Origin: Brachypterus glaber
Taxonomy: Eukaryota; Arthropoda; Insecta; Coleoptera; Kateretidae
NCBI GenBank assembly: GCA_958510825.1
Contig: OY294054.1
Coordinates: 7,356,191-7,420,190 of the forward strand
Length of the DNA: 64,000 nucleotides
Direction: 5' to 3'
Part shown: positions 1 through 10,029 of the stretch, one piece after another
Layout: each line of letters opens with the position of its first letter
Numbering within the stretch: position 1 is the first letter of the stretch
The notes under the pieces: generated by a model
Databases searched by the model: none
What the model was told of the DNA's origin: nothing
What the model saw: only the letters and a program-made list of their open reading frames with translations
Position numbers and translations under genes: made by a program

Positions 1-290
1 CAGATTCAATTCTATCTATATGAATATTGTAATATGGGCACCAAATGAGGGACCCATATTCAAGTTTAGATCTGACAAATGAATAAAACAAAACTTTAAG
101 ACAATCACTATTTGTAAAGTTTTTACAACTTCTGTTAATAAACCCAAGCATTTTTAGTGAGGACTTTACAGTGTTTGAAATATGATCCTCAAATGATAAC
201 ATTGAGTCAAAAGTTACTCCCAGGTCTTTGATTGTATTAAGTCCCTCCAAAACGACACCATTAATGTTGTAATGAAATATAATTTTGCCA
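1..290 (-). pseudogene. Non-LTR retrotransposon RT C-terminal fragment
   Basis: Read on the minus strand, this stretch is open without an ATG and runs off the window edge. It encodes the region after the RT catalytic core of a Jockey/CR1-like element: an IKDLGVTFDS block, then FEDHI, then an FVRSKLEYGSLIW block about 50 residues on. These are standard landmarks of the thumb/connection region of insect non-LTR polymerases. No catalytic residues lie inside the window. The open frame runs directly into the gypsy protease frame at 291-510, so the two unrelated elements are fused in frame. The exact joint is uncertain by about 30 bp. It is a remnant with no sign of expression. Confidence 0.75.
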
Positions 291-510
291 TCACACGGTA
301 TACTTTGTCCTTGTACGTCTCTTATATTTAATATACTATTTCTAATGAACCCCTTTGCGAATTCGGCTTTAATTAATGATATCACTGCCCCACTGTCACA
401 CAGACAAGGTAGAATTTCTCCATTAATATCTAAATAAACTACCGTTTGTGGTTCCTGGCCTTCTTGTTTGCAGTGATATATCTTTACTTCTTTACTTAAT
501 TTTCCCGTCT
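291..510 (-). pseudogene. Ty3/gypsy-type aspartic protease fragment
   Basis: This minus-strand open frame follows gag in the -1 frame relative to it. The retropepsin active site is visible as CDSGA, with D-S-G-A encoded at 386-397, followed by VISLI, as in gypsy-like proteases that process Gag-Pol. In a complete element the protease would be followed by RT, RNase H and integrase. Here the frame instead changes into a non-LTR RT tail near 290, so the pol gene is lost. The gag/pro overlap near 496-515 contains a GGGAAAATTAAG stretch, but I see no classic -1 slippery heptamer in the gag frame. The family call is secure; the exact clade is not. Confidence 0.7.
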
Positions 511-1488
511 TCCAGCGGCTGCCCCACGAGGTTCTAATGGTACCGCATTCCTGTTTAAATTACTTCTTATTCCCATCCTGCAATTTCTACTGATATGTCC
601 TCTCCGTCCACAATTGTCACACTCAGTTTCTTGACAATCTCTGGCAAAATGTCCCATTTTTGAAAAATTGAAACATTTTATTAGCTTTTCCCTGCAATCT
701 TTTTTCATATGCCTTGGTTTGGAACAGCTGTAACATATAATTCTCTTCTTTCTACAGTTATATTGAACATGACCGAATTCGTTGCATGCATAACATTTTA
801 TGTTCTTTGAAAAAAATCTTTTTTGTTTTGGAATTTTTTTAGCAGGAATCTTCCTACAATCTTTGTTTGATGTTAAATTTACAATATATTCTTCTCTTGA
901 AGCTACTTCCAAAGCTTCGGTTAAATTTATTGGATTTGCACTTAAAACCCGTTGCTTCACCGCCATTAATAAACCAGACATAAACATTGCTAAAATGTCA
1001 GATTCTAATTTGTTTTTAAGTGTTACATTTGCCGGTTTTGATATTGTTTGACAGGCCGCCAAACGTAGTCTGACAAGAAAATTTTTACAGCTTTCTCTAA
1101 CACGTTGCTTGCAAGTCATAAAATTTTGTAAAGATTCGGAATAGTATTTCGATTTTCAAAAATGTCCAAAAATTAACTTTTTAAAATTTTCCCAATTTAT
1201 GCCATATTTTAGTTCATCAGTAGCCATTATAAATCTTTTTGCACACCCAACCATTTTTAATTTTGCTGTGGCAATTTTCATTTCCTCGGACCATTTGCAA
1301 ACTTTACCCATTTCTTCAATATAATTAATAAAATCATCAATATTCCCATTTCCATCAAACTCTTTAACAGTAGCAATATTAGATAAATTAATCTGAGAAT
1401 CTAAAAAAATTTCGGGCCACTCTATTTTTATAACCTTTTCTTCGATACTTCCTGCCGATGAGGAACTTGTCTGTTTCGAGTCAGTCAT
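496..1488 (-). pseudogene. gag: Ty3/gypsy-type Gag with four CCHC zinc knuckles, one nonsense codon
   Basis: This is the structural Gag polyprotein of an LTR retrotransposon. The N-terminal half (1488 down to 1159) begins MTDSKQ and has a capsid-like block. An in-frame TGA at 1156-1158 interrupts it, and the same frame continues to a TAA at 496. The C-terminal half has four CX2CX4HX4C zinc knuckles for RNA binding. Three are intact (CYAC..., CYSC..., CDNC...) and the third has its second cysteine replaced by Phe (CFNF). With the stop ignored the product would be about 330 residues, normal for such Gag proteins. The neighbours are a protease downstream and a candidate primer-binding site and LTR edge upstream. 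The nonsense codon and the mutated knuckle mark it as dead. Confidence 0.85.
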
Positions 1489-1675
1489 CTTGACTATTGT
1501 TTGTAGTAATATTTTCCAAGTAACTTATTAAAATGTTTAAGTATATGAGTAACTATCAAAAACTTATATCTATATACCTCAAATGTTAGTCTATACTAAC
1601 TCTAAGTATTAGTCTCTTTTGACCGAATTCTTTCCCTGATAATTAACAACAGTGTAAAAATAAGTTTTTGATTCC

Positions 1676-1697
1676 CTGATTCACCTGGCACCAGTGT
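1676..1697 (-). other. Candidate primer-binding site next to an LTR edge
   Basis: On the minus strand, 1693-1676 reads TGGTGCCAGGTGAATCAG. It begins with TGG, the complement of a tRNA CCA end, and lies one base after a TATAACA that could close a 5' LTR. It lies about 190 bp upstream of gag, the expected place. The LTR itself would run to higher coordinates but is cut by the DNA transposon starting at 1797, so only about 100 bp is visible. I could not assign the tRNA. Confidence 0.4.
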
Positions 1698-1796
1698 TAT
1701 AATATGTGGTTTTGTTATAATCTTGCTGTTATATGTTTTATAATATTATGCTTTACTATGGGAGCTTCTTGGTATAAATGGTTAGCCGTTATATTA

Positions 1797-2244
1797 CACT
1801 ATCCCACAAAACGAAATTTTTGAAGCATACTTTTTTTCTAACATAACCTATCTTAAAGCATTTTTTCTCCTGATTCTGAATCTTTTTTCAGATTTGGGCT
1901 ACGACCTCACAGTTTTTATATACAGAGTGTTTTAGAAAAAAAAAACACCTTTTTCTAAATGACTAGAATTTATTTTTATGAATATTTTTTAATCAAATTC
2001 GGGTCACTTATAAAAAAAGGATGTATTTTTAAGACTTTGGAAGATTTTTTTAAATATCCACCCCCATTTTTTTTTACACTGAAAAAAAATATTTTTTTTA
2101 CTGTCAAATTTTCAAAAAAAGGATTTTTTTTCCTAACCCCAATTGAAATATTCTGTATTTATCTGGCTTTATTTTGCTTTCTGAATTTTTAATAGGGAGC
2201 TTCCAGAAGTGGCGCTACATCAATTTTAAGTGCGTCAAGACTGA
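1797..2244 (+). repeat. Left terminal inverted repeat of the CACTG element
   Basis: Pairs with 4393-4831. It contains several homopolymer A/T tracts. The inner boundary is set by loss of similarity just inside the shared GAAGTGGCGCTAC segment. Confidence 0.8.
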
Positions 2245-2469
2245 AATTTTAACACCGGTATGAGCGCTATTCAGCGAGCCGGAGCAGTACGTAGCTTGTC
2301 GTAGGTGTTTAAACTATAAAATATACAGTATTCGTTTATTAAATAAATGATTATACAAAAAAACAATGTATTTAGCTTAATTTTATCTACCAGCCTTAAT
2401 GGCTTGCGTTAACAAATATATATCTTAACCTAAAAATAATGTAAATGTTTCTGACCTTTTTTTTTTTTT

Positions 2470-3820
2470 TGTATGCAGTTCTATCAACTTCTACTACAGA
2501 CCAACAGTAATCACCCATCATAGCAGGATTTCCTTTTTCCTGATTTCGCTTTTCCATATTCTTGTTGGTGAAATCTTTCACCTTGCTCCTCACTGACGGT
2601 GCCGAGATTAGATGGAAAGTAATCTAGATGTGAATGTAGAAAATGTATTTTAAGGGACATTCTTCATCCGAGCTACATAATTCTTTTCCCTTTTATTACC
2701 CAAAAACCCAAGTTTAAATAAATGCCAGGCCAACTTCTCAGTCTTTAAAAGTTTTGACTCAAAATTCCTATCTTTAACATTTTTTCTGATTTGTGGTCCT
2801 ACAAATACGCCCGCTTTAATTTTGGCTTCTGACAGCTTCGGGAACTTTTCTTTTAGGTACAAAAATAGTCCTCCTTCCTGTTTCAATGCCTTTATGAAAT
2901 TTTTCATTAGCCCCATTTTATTATGTAGAGGGGGTAATAGATTTTTTTTGGGTCAATTAGTTCATAACATTATTACAACCTGGTGCAAACGTTTTTCTTT
3001 TTTCCCACTTTTTAATTTTGTAATGCTTTTTTACAGCTCGGCTATCCCATAAGCACAAAAAACAAGAATATTTAGTAAACCCACCTTGCATTCCTAATTG
3101 CTACCATTTTCAAATCCCCACAAATCTGCCATTGTGTTCTTCATACTTAATTTCATCCAAAACTATTTTCATATGATTCTTTCATATTTGTAGAATAAGC
3201 AGTAGGAATTGAAGGCTTCTTAGCCTTGAACCCAAAAGTTCAGATTTTTCTTTACATAATCCCAAGTCTTGTAACAAACTATCCAGGTCATCTTGCTCTA
3301 ACAAATGAATTTCATTATAGTCAAATGGAAAATCTTGAGATGTCGCAGTCATACACTCCCCCATTTCAATATCTTCAGATTCTTTATTTACATTTTCGTT
3401 TATTTCAATATCTTGTTCTTCCATTTCAATATCTTGCTTCAAAACATTTGTGTTACTAACATTTTCTTTTAATTTAGGCAACGTTACAGATTTTACATTA
3501 GGATAAACAACGTTACTTTTGCCTTTCCAATTTGGCCCACGCCCAACCTTGGTTAAACAAAAATAGCGATCTTCGTGGTGGTTATAACGTTTATGCCACA
3601 ATGCAGAAGTTTAAAACTGAATAGAGTTGTCATTCATTTTTATGTAACATGAATTATAACACTTGTTGGGTGTCCGGTCCTTTTCCAAATTTAGAATTCT
3701 TCGTCCAAATACCCGTAAGTATGACTTTTTTGTTAATTCTGAAATTGGACGTAAATGTTTATAGCTTTCATAACTTCCACAAACATAGCAGAACTTTTCC
3801 GTAGAATTTAAACAAGGCAT
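2470..3820 (-). pseudogene. Decayed transposase of the CACTG element (N-terminal zinc-binding region, GERFHQ/DYCW family)
   Basis: Several minus-strand frames together match one protein family that is common in insect genomes. From the N-terminus: FCYVCGSY with a second Cys pair about 40 residues on (3820-3611); a WHKRYNHHEDRYFC block and an acidic linker ending LGLCKEKSELLGSRL (3601-3182); a broken stretch with GDLKMVA; GLMKNFIKAL followed by a charged helix region (2916-2650); and EEQGERFHQ then GNPAMMGDYCWS (about 2610-2470). The Cys/His blocks look zinc-binding. A large part of the central catalytic domain is missing between about 3230 and 3160, and there are several frameshifts, so no active enzyme can be made. 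I recognise the family by these landmarks but cannot assign catalytic residues. Confidence 0.65.
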
Positions 3821-4036
3821 AATGACATTAAGGCATTAACTAATGAATATACAAGTTATGTTAACATTATATATTTTAATTTAACTAATGGTGGGGTTAA
3901 AAACATATCGAAATTACCGGGACTAAAATAAATTAATTATAATTAATTTATTTTAATTCCGGTAATCCCGGTTATTATAATTATTAATTATTACCTGTAA
4001 TAAAGTTTGTAAGATTAGGCTAGTTAACATAAACGA

Positions 4037-4240
4037 ACTCACTGGCGCCGATTGCCTTTTTCAGTTAATTAATAATTGAAATTTGCGGATGGCGTACTCC
4101 CTGGATATATTGGTTCGAAAGTCAATTAAAGCCGGTGGTTCCCTCTACTACTAGCCCACACAAGTCCTGGACTTAGGGGATGCTTAATTAAGTAGAATAG
4201 TACGAGGTTAAAAACAAACAACAACAAGAAACAACAATTA
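4037..4240 (+). mobile_element. 5'-truncated tRNA-derived SINE
   Basis: Matches the body and tail of the SINE at 57,723-57,991 in the opposite orientation. Shared parts include ACTGGCGCCGATTGCC, the CCGGTGGTTCCCTC segment, and the end CGAGGTTAAAAAC followed by a CAAACAA-type tail. The tRNA-like head is missing. It is nested inside the CACTG element, so it is younger than that insertion or was carried with it. Confidence 0.75.
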
Positions 4241-4392
4241 AATATAATTACCTGAATTACCTGAAATAAAGTATTAAATATTTTTATATACATATACATA
4301 TAAACACGGCAAAGCCATATTTAGTTTTAGGTCATATGTACTGTTACGACATGCTCGAGAGTGATCCTACCATGCATATTGGTGTTAAACTT

Positions 4393-4831
4393 TCCGACAC
4401 GAAGCACTGAAAATTAAGGTAGCGCCACTTCTAGAAGCTCCCCATTAAAAATTCAAAAAGCAAAATGAAGCCAGATAAATAGAGAATGTTTTAATATGGG
4501 TAACGTAAAAAAAATCCAACTTTTAAAAATTTGACAGCAAAAAAAAAATTTTTTTTCATTGTAAAAAAAATGGACGTTGACATTTGAAAAAATCTTACAA
4601 AGTCTTAAAAGCACATCCTTTTTTTATAAGTGACCCGAATTTGATTAAAAAATATTCATAAAAATAAATTCTACAGTCATTTGGAAAAAGGTGTTTTTTT
4701 TTCTAAAACACCCTGTATATAAAAAGTGTGCGGTCCTAGCCCAAATCTGAAAACAGATTTGAAATCAGAAGAAAAAATGCTTTAAGATAAGATATGTCAG
4801 AAAAAAAGTATATTTTCTCTGTGGGACAGTG
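4393..4831 (-). repeat. Right terminal inverted repeat of the CACTG element
   Basis: Inverted partner of 1797-2244. It shares the GTAGCGCCACTTC block near its inner end and GTGGGACAGTG at its outer end. Confidence 0.8.
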
Positions 4832-4834
4832 TTA

Positions 4835-5600
4835 TTGTTTCCCCTTAAATCTTACATATCTTAATACCACATATCATAATTTATTTTATTATATTATGGG
4901 TTCGTGTTACTCATTCTTGGAAAAATAATACAAACATTTTTGGTTAAATATTTTAGCTACATTATTTATTTATTATTGTTCGACTTACAAAAGTTCATCT
5001 TCTTAAATTGCACTTAATTGCACTTTTAATTATGTATATAAAAAAAATAACTAACTGACTAACAAATATATAAATAAAGATTACTAAATACTGAATATCA
5101 AAAAAATCTAATGACTTCCTTTTATATTATTTGTCAAAATAATAAAAATAGGTTTCACTCAACAGCTAATAAAAAGAATAATAAAAAATTGACAGTAATT
5201 AGTTTTAACTTTTAATGACTTGAAAATTAATTGCTTTTTTGGACCCTTTCATAGTTAGCGGTATACTTATAAATTACAATTATATATGAGTAAAAAGAAG
5301 AAATTAATTAGAGCTGTAAAGGGTCATGTCATTCACACCTAAATAAATGAATTCTGCAACAAGTAATTTTTATAGATACTAAAAGTTAAAACTTAACCTA
5401 ATTAAATGATTTATAGCTAGTCAAAAGTGTAAAAGATTTTATTGCTATTTTAATTACTTAAGTACTTAAATTTTTATGAACTGTTAATTAGATTTTTTAA
5501 CTATCTAATTAACAAATACACGTGGATAATCTTTTGACTAACTGTGTATTGTGATTTAGCAAAAACTTCATATTTGAACATCTTATAACAATGGAGAACC
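4835..5600. other. AT-rich DNA with no recognisable feature
   Basis: Long A/T runs with stops in all frames. I see no TIRs, coding similarity or RNA gene here. Confidence 0.6.
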
Positions 5601-5609
5601 ATAGCCAAT

Positions 5610-5697
5610 AACCGGTTTTCGGTTAACCGGTTTCGGAAATTACATCAGACCGGTTTTGGGTTAAAACACGGAAGCAATAACCGGTTAAAAACCGGTT
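5610..5697. promoter_or_regulatory. Cluster of five ACCGGTT palindromes
   Basis: AACCGGTT occurs exactly at 5610-5617, 5625-5632, 5679-5686 and 5690-5697, with GACCGGTT at 5648-5655, in otherwise AT-rich DNA. AACCGGTT is the known binding consensus of Grainyhead-type factors, so a clustered regulatory site is possible. No gene is visible nearby, so it may equally be part of an old repeat. Confidence 0.35.
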
Positions 5698-5934
5698 TAA
5701 ACCATAAAGCAAAAAGTCCAAATGAAAATGTTACGCCGCGTTACATGGGGGGAGTGGGGGTCAAAAATGGCCAAATTTTGCTTTACGTAATACTTGAACG
5801 CTCCCTTAACGCAAATGTTACATTTTATTACTCCTGCGCTGCAAAGATGAAGTTAAAACAGATTCAACTCAAAAATTTAAAAATGGTTGCCTTTTACCCC
5901 CAGAGGATGGAGTAAGCAAATATTTTAACAAAAC

Positions 5935-6180
5935 TGAGTTCAGCAACCCTGTATAGCAATTTTCACTAAAAAATAATGTAAATATTTAAAAATAATTACC
6001 CCCTACCCGCCGGGGGCGTAGAAAAACACATGAACAGATTCAGTTTTAGCGACCTCAAAACCCCCATACACCAATTTTAAAGAAAATATTGAAAATATTT
6101 AATATTAGTATTTAAAAACTTCTACATCCAAATCAAACTAAACGTCAGAAAAAAAAAAAACAAGAAAAAAAACTTCTCTC
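5935..6180. repeat. Degenerate copy of the TTCAGCRACC dispersed repeat
   Basis: Two imperfect units with TTCAGCAACC and TTTTAGCGACCTCAAAA, spaced about 115 bp apart, resemble the units at 14,098-14,290, 19,440-19,560 and 28,600-28,735. It includes a local GC-rich CCCGCCGGGGG hairpin near 6007. Non-coding. Confidence 0.5.
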
Positions 6181-6230
6181 CCAGGTCGCTCTAAAGTATA
6201 AGTATGAGTACTTTTATGACAGTAATTTTA

Positions 6231-6310
6231 TTTTATGACAATTTTAGGACAAAATGGGTCATTTTATGACGATTTTAGGACAAAATGGGTCATTTTATGA
6301 CATTTTATGA
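6231..6310. repeat. Short tandem repeat, unit about 33 bp
   Basis: The unit ATTTTATGACRATTTTAGG plus ACAAAATGGGTC is present twice in full, followed by ATTTTATGA fragments. The open frame through it at 6285-6545 is not credible coding sequence. Confidence 0.75.
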
Positions 6311-6817
6311 TTTTATGACAATTGGGAGGCTTGCTGTCGGTCTGTTCGTCCATATGTTGCGTTTTCTTTTTGGGCACGATTACTTAAAAACGGAATATCC
6401 GATCGATATGAAAATTTCAGGACAAATTAGGTTCTATAGGAGAATAAAACCTATTGTTTTCGAAAAAAAATCCTTAAATATAAAAAAAGTTATAGGGGGC
6501 ACAAAAAATAAAACAAACCATTCGATAAATTCTAAATTTCCATAAATTTGATTAATAAAAGTATTTATACAAATATTAAAAAAAAAATAATAAATTTAAA
6601 AAGTTAACTTTTCAAAAACTACCAAAAAATAGAAAAAAAAATCAGGATAAAATCAAAATTTTAAGAAAAAGGATGAAATTATTAAAATTTTGTTAAAAAA
6701 TAATTAAAAAAAAGCTAGGGGTTGTCACGCAAAAAAATGTTTTAAATGATTAAAGGTTTGCCTACATATTTTACGTTTACAAGCAAGAACACACTATCTA
6801 CTGAAGAGAATATCGTC
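6311..6817. other. Non-coding repeat-like DNA
   Basis: Contains a GTCGGTCTGTTCGTCC segment followed by an ACGATTACTTAAAAACGGAA stretch, a pattern I recognise from insect dispersed repeats that start in GTCC/GACA-rich DNA, then A-rich filler. No gene. Confidence 0.4.
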
Positions 6818-7596
6818 GGCTTACAAGTAAAAGGCACTAAGTCACTTTTTTGCAAAAATGGGATCTTAATGGCACTGTAATTAATTTTTGATGATCTATG
6901 TATAGGTAAACCGAACTAACTTCTAGGTGGACTGCCAAGGGAGTTACCCACTATACAAAACGCACCAATTTGATTTTGATTAAAATTTTATAAGTCACTT
7001 AGTGCACTTAGTGCGTTTTACTTGTAGATTTTTTCAAATGTTTCTGCACTAAACGACTTTCTAAAAAGAGTTAATTTATAAAAATATGATTGCTTGAATC
7101 ATTTATATGATACAATATCGCGTTATTTATTGTTCTGATAAACGAATTCAAATTTTGCTATGTTAAAGTTGATGGAATAGAGACAGAACAGAAAAAACAA
7201 GGATATAAAAAAAACTAAAGTTCGCGGCAAGTTCAGAAAACAGCCCTTAGAGATGCGCCGTGAATCATTAATAATGATTCCTTATAATTATTGACTTTAG
7301 GAGATGCTTCTTTGCCGGCACAGCCGATGGCCTCTGAAAACTGTCTTAGTTCGTGCATAGTAAGCAGTTTCATATAATTAATACTAATTAATTATTATTA
7401 TTAGTTTTGGAAACGTTCTTTAAACAATCAAAAAGTCCAAACCCTTCTTTTAAAAATCTAGTTTTTGAAAATTTATGTAAATATCTTGTTTTCTACTTTA
7501 TAGTTATACATTACGTTTAATTAATAGAAGGGTTTTAATTTTAAATAGTTGTTGTTTATATTATTTTATTGACTTAGTGCTCTTTACTTGTAAGCC
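6818..7596. mobile_element. Small TIR element (GGCTTACAAGTAAA ends)
   Basis: The ends at 6818-6843 and 7571-7596 are inverted copies of one 26-bp sequence starting GGCTTACAAGTAAA and ending CACTAAGTC, with two mismatches. A partial internal copy lies at 6993-7026. The 727-bp interior has no coding capacity. I could not define a target-site duplication. The size and lack of ORF fit a non-autonomous MITE of unknown superfamily. Confidence 0.55.
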
Positions 7597-7631
7597 GAAG
7601 TCTTGGGCCTACAAGTAAAAGGCACTAAGTC
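7571..7631. repeat. 61-bp hairpin formed by two facing TIR copies
   Basis: The right end of the preceding element and another copy of the same 26-bp end (7606-7631) face each other across a 9-bp loop. This suggests that a second copy of the family starts at 7606, though its far end is not visible. Confidence 0.6.
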
Positions 7632-7689
7632 CATGTCTTTTTTCAAATTTAGTTGAATTAAACTACTTTAATTTTTCTTTATTTAACTG

Positions 7690-8414
7690 CAAATGGGACA
7701 TTATTATGTTCAGGTATGTCATTGCAATTTGCGGTAGTTCCTAAAACAATTATTACTTAAACAACAATTATAGAGGACTGTAACATCTCTACAGATTTTT
7801 CCACTTCTTTTGTTTCTTGGTTTGATTACGGTATCTTTCAAGTTTTTCGATAAATCATCCTTGTATGATTTCCAATTTGTGGTTTTCGGATTTCTATAAG
7901 TTACTTTATCCGTAACATAGCTGCCAACATTAAAACGTATATATCGGTGGTCGGACAGAGAATCCTCATCTAGTACTCTTCAGTTGCTGATATTCTCCAA
8001 CATATTTGTGGACCATAGCGTTAGGTCCAGAACCTCAGTTCTATTTGGCGTGACGAATGTAGGTTCATTTCCTTTATTTAGTATCTGCATGTTCGTTGTA
8101 AGGAGATATTCCACGATTGCCTCTCCTCTTGGATTTACATTGGAGCTGTTCCATAAAGTGTGATGAGAATTAGCATCACATCCCAGTATCAGCTTAAGGT
8201 TTTTGTCTAAACAGAATTTAATTAGTTGTTCCATCTCTGAAGAAGGAGGTGGATTTGGCGAGTCGTATGGCAAGTAGGTTGATGTGAAGACTACGTCTTT
8301 GTTGTCCTTAAATTTGACCCTGATCGCAGCTTGATCCCTAGAACAGAACTGATTTAACATATAAGCTTTTATATCTCTAGAGATCTTAATCTGCAGTATA
8401 TTCAAATGACTCAT
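7690..8414 (-). pseudogene. Non-LTR retrotransposon endonuclease (ORF2 start), dead
   Basis: The frame starts MSHLNILQI at 8414, the usual beginning of an R1/Jockey-like apurinic endonuclease that nicks target DNA. It then jumps to a region with CSRDQAAIRV, so the N-terminal part with the catalytic Asn and Glu blocks is deleted. The rest follows the family: AYLPYDS-like spacer (here TYLPYDS), LILGCDANSHH, NPRGEAIVEYL, PTFVTPNRTEVLDLTL. An in-frame TGA at about 7980 replaces an expected Trp. The frame then continues with the LSDHRYIRF catalytic-histidine block and drifts into frameshifts by about 7690. No RT follows. It lies directly behind its own ORF1 (8431-9636). Confidence 0.8.
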
Positions 8415-8430
8415 TATATAATGATGAGCA

Positions 8431-9636
8431 TTAACTGTCCTCTTGACCCAGAATTTCTTCCGAAGAAGATTTCCTGGCTGGGGAGCTCAGGGAAAGGTGA
8501 AGTATGGCTTGCGACACAGGAGAGTTGCTGCTCCCTGAACCCGTTGTAGACCTGGGATCCTTTGCTAAGGACACTGAGATCGTACCCGAGTCAGAGGCAG
8601 TAGCTATGGACAGATCAATAAGCTGTGAGGCAGAGGCAGACACTTGATCCTGGGTAGGACCCGCATCTGTACCCTGCCCCACAGGTCCACTGACGACGGT
8701 AGAGGAAGGTGGAAGGGGTTAATTTTTTTGTTTCTGACTCTTTTAGAGTAAAAGTCACGACGCTAGCACCGCAAGGTGCTTTCATTTTTTGGGCCTGAAG
8801 GGCTTTCAAAGAGGCACTTTCTACACCGAGAGCAACAAAGGTTGTGAATCCTATATTGCTCACGTTGTGGATTTTCCATTGCGAGGTATTGAGACCAACG
8901 TTGCAGCGAGCCAGCCTTTCCAGGATTACTTCGCCTTCAAGGTTGGCCCCAATATGTCTCGCAACCATCTTGTGCAGCCTTGGCAAAACGCTGCCCTCAA
9001 GAACTTGAAGGCGCAACGAACTTGAAGGTGACAACTTATCTACGATGGATTTAATCCATGAGAGTGTTTCAGCGTTGCTACACAGTAAACGCAGAGTGCC
9101 GTTTATGAATTCGCTCTCTTCAATGATGGGCAGGAAATTCCCCACAGGGATCTGTACTATCTCCGGCGAAAGAAGTTCCTGCACACCATTATAAGCTTGA
9201 TTGGCGGTCAAAGTCACCGAATGGTAGCCAACGGGAGCGATGGCTACTCTTCGGCTATTGATGACCGATTGACTAAAGGTTTGTGGGTTGAGGACCTCTG
9301 TACCTTTAAGTTTTTTTGCCTCCGATTTGGTGTTTGGAGGAGTATCTCCATCCTGCCTAGGCCTTTTACGGCTTTCGGGTTCGGCATTACCCTGAAGGGC
9401 TTTCAACTCGAGTTGATGAGATGTTTTACACGCTTCCTCTGTGCACCGCAACGACCTTTTTTTGGCCGCTTAAAGTCAGTGCCCAGATCTGCGTTTTCCA
9501 CCAAAGTGGTTTCCACCGGAGTGGTAGGTGTTTCAGAAGTGGATCCAAAAGGCGGATCCTCAGCTGATGCATTAGACGGAGGTCCCTGAGATGGATCCTC
9601 TGTCTTTTTATTTTTATTTTTGAATTTATTTACCAT
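8431..9636 (-). pseudogene. Non-LTR ORF1 protein with DUF4780-like domain, two frameshifts
   Basis: Three minus-strand frames make one ORF1. 9636-9403 gives a Pro/Thr-rich, basic N-terminus. A frameshift near 9430 leads into 9451-8700, which carries the DUF4780-like domain common in ORF1 of insect R1/Jockey-type elements: a VAIAPVGYHSVTLTANQA start, NGTLRLLCSNAETLSWIKS, and LARCNVGLNTSQWKI. A second shift near 8690 leads to a Ser-rich tail ending at 8431. The domain is thought to be nucleic-acid binding. The basic cluster RKRPRQDGD precedes it. The overlapping plus-strand frames at 8789-9025 and 9197-9589 are shadows. Pseudogene by frameshifts. Confidence 0.75.
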
Positions 9637-10029
9637 GTTATTCCCACGAGTAATCAGGATTTAAAAGGTTATGACCTGCAGAGCCTGTTGCAGGTCAAAG
9701 GCTGTTTTACGAGGGGGTGTCGCCCGGTGCCCCCAAGCCATCGTTTGAGGCACTTTTACCCAAGTACCATTCATCCCTCGGCACGATTGGATACACCTTA
9801 GATTAGGGGATTTGTTTCAGGTTTACTCCCATACGCTTAAAGCCGGGGTAAATTGCTACCGAACCCGTGGCTTTACTGAACATGATATGGTCAGTTCCAC
9901 CACCCCATGCGGGATTTTTATGAGGTTTACTCCTCGTCGCTAGGTCCGTGGTGTCGCGACACACCAAATACTTACGCTGTCTATCACCCTCTATGAAGGT
10001 TATAGACAACGAAACTACCCCTGCGGGTC
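9637..10029 (-). other. 5' untranslated region of the DUF4780-type non-LTR element
   Basis: This stretch is clearly richer in G+C than its surroundings and lies upstream of ORF1 on the same strand. It would begin at about 10,029 with CCCGCAGGGG. Non-LTR elements carry an internal promoter here. No coding potential is visible. Confidence 0.55.

Larger units (their letters stand above)
1797..4831 (-). mobile_element. CACTG-ended DNA transposon with long inverted repeats, defective
   Basis: Both ends read inward as CACTRTCCCACA and are flanked by TTA on each side (1794-1796 and 4832-4834), a 3-bp target duplication. The arms at 1797-2244 and 4393-4831 are inverted copies of each other, about 440 bp long with scattered indels. 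The interior carries a decayed transposase on the minus strand (2470-3820) and a truncated SINE at 4037-4240. CACTG ends with a 2-4 bp target duplication fit a CACTA-like class, but I cannot name the superfamily with certainty. The element sits in the LTR edge of the gypsy remnant, so it inserted later. Confidence 0.8.

Noticed and set aside
1959..2192. 77-codon plus-strand frame rich in Phe and Lys
   Set aside because: Lies wholly in the A/T tracts of the CACTG element arm.
6285..6545. 86-codon frame beginning MGHFMTFYDFMT
   Set aside because: It starts inside a 33-bp tandem repeat and continues in repeat-like non-coding DNA.
9197..9589. 130-codon plus-strand frame, and the one at 8789-9025
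   Set aside because: Antisense shadows of the DUF4780-type ORF1, which has recognisable domain motifs on the other strand.
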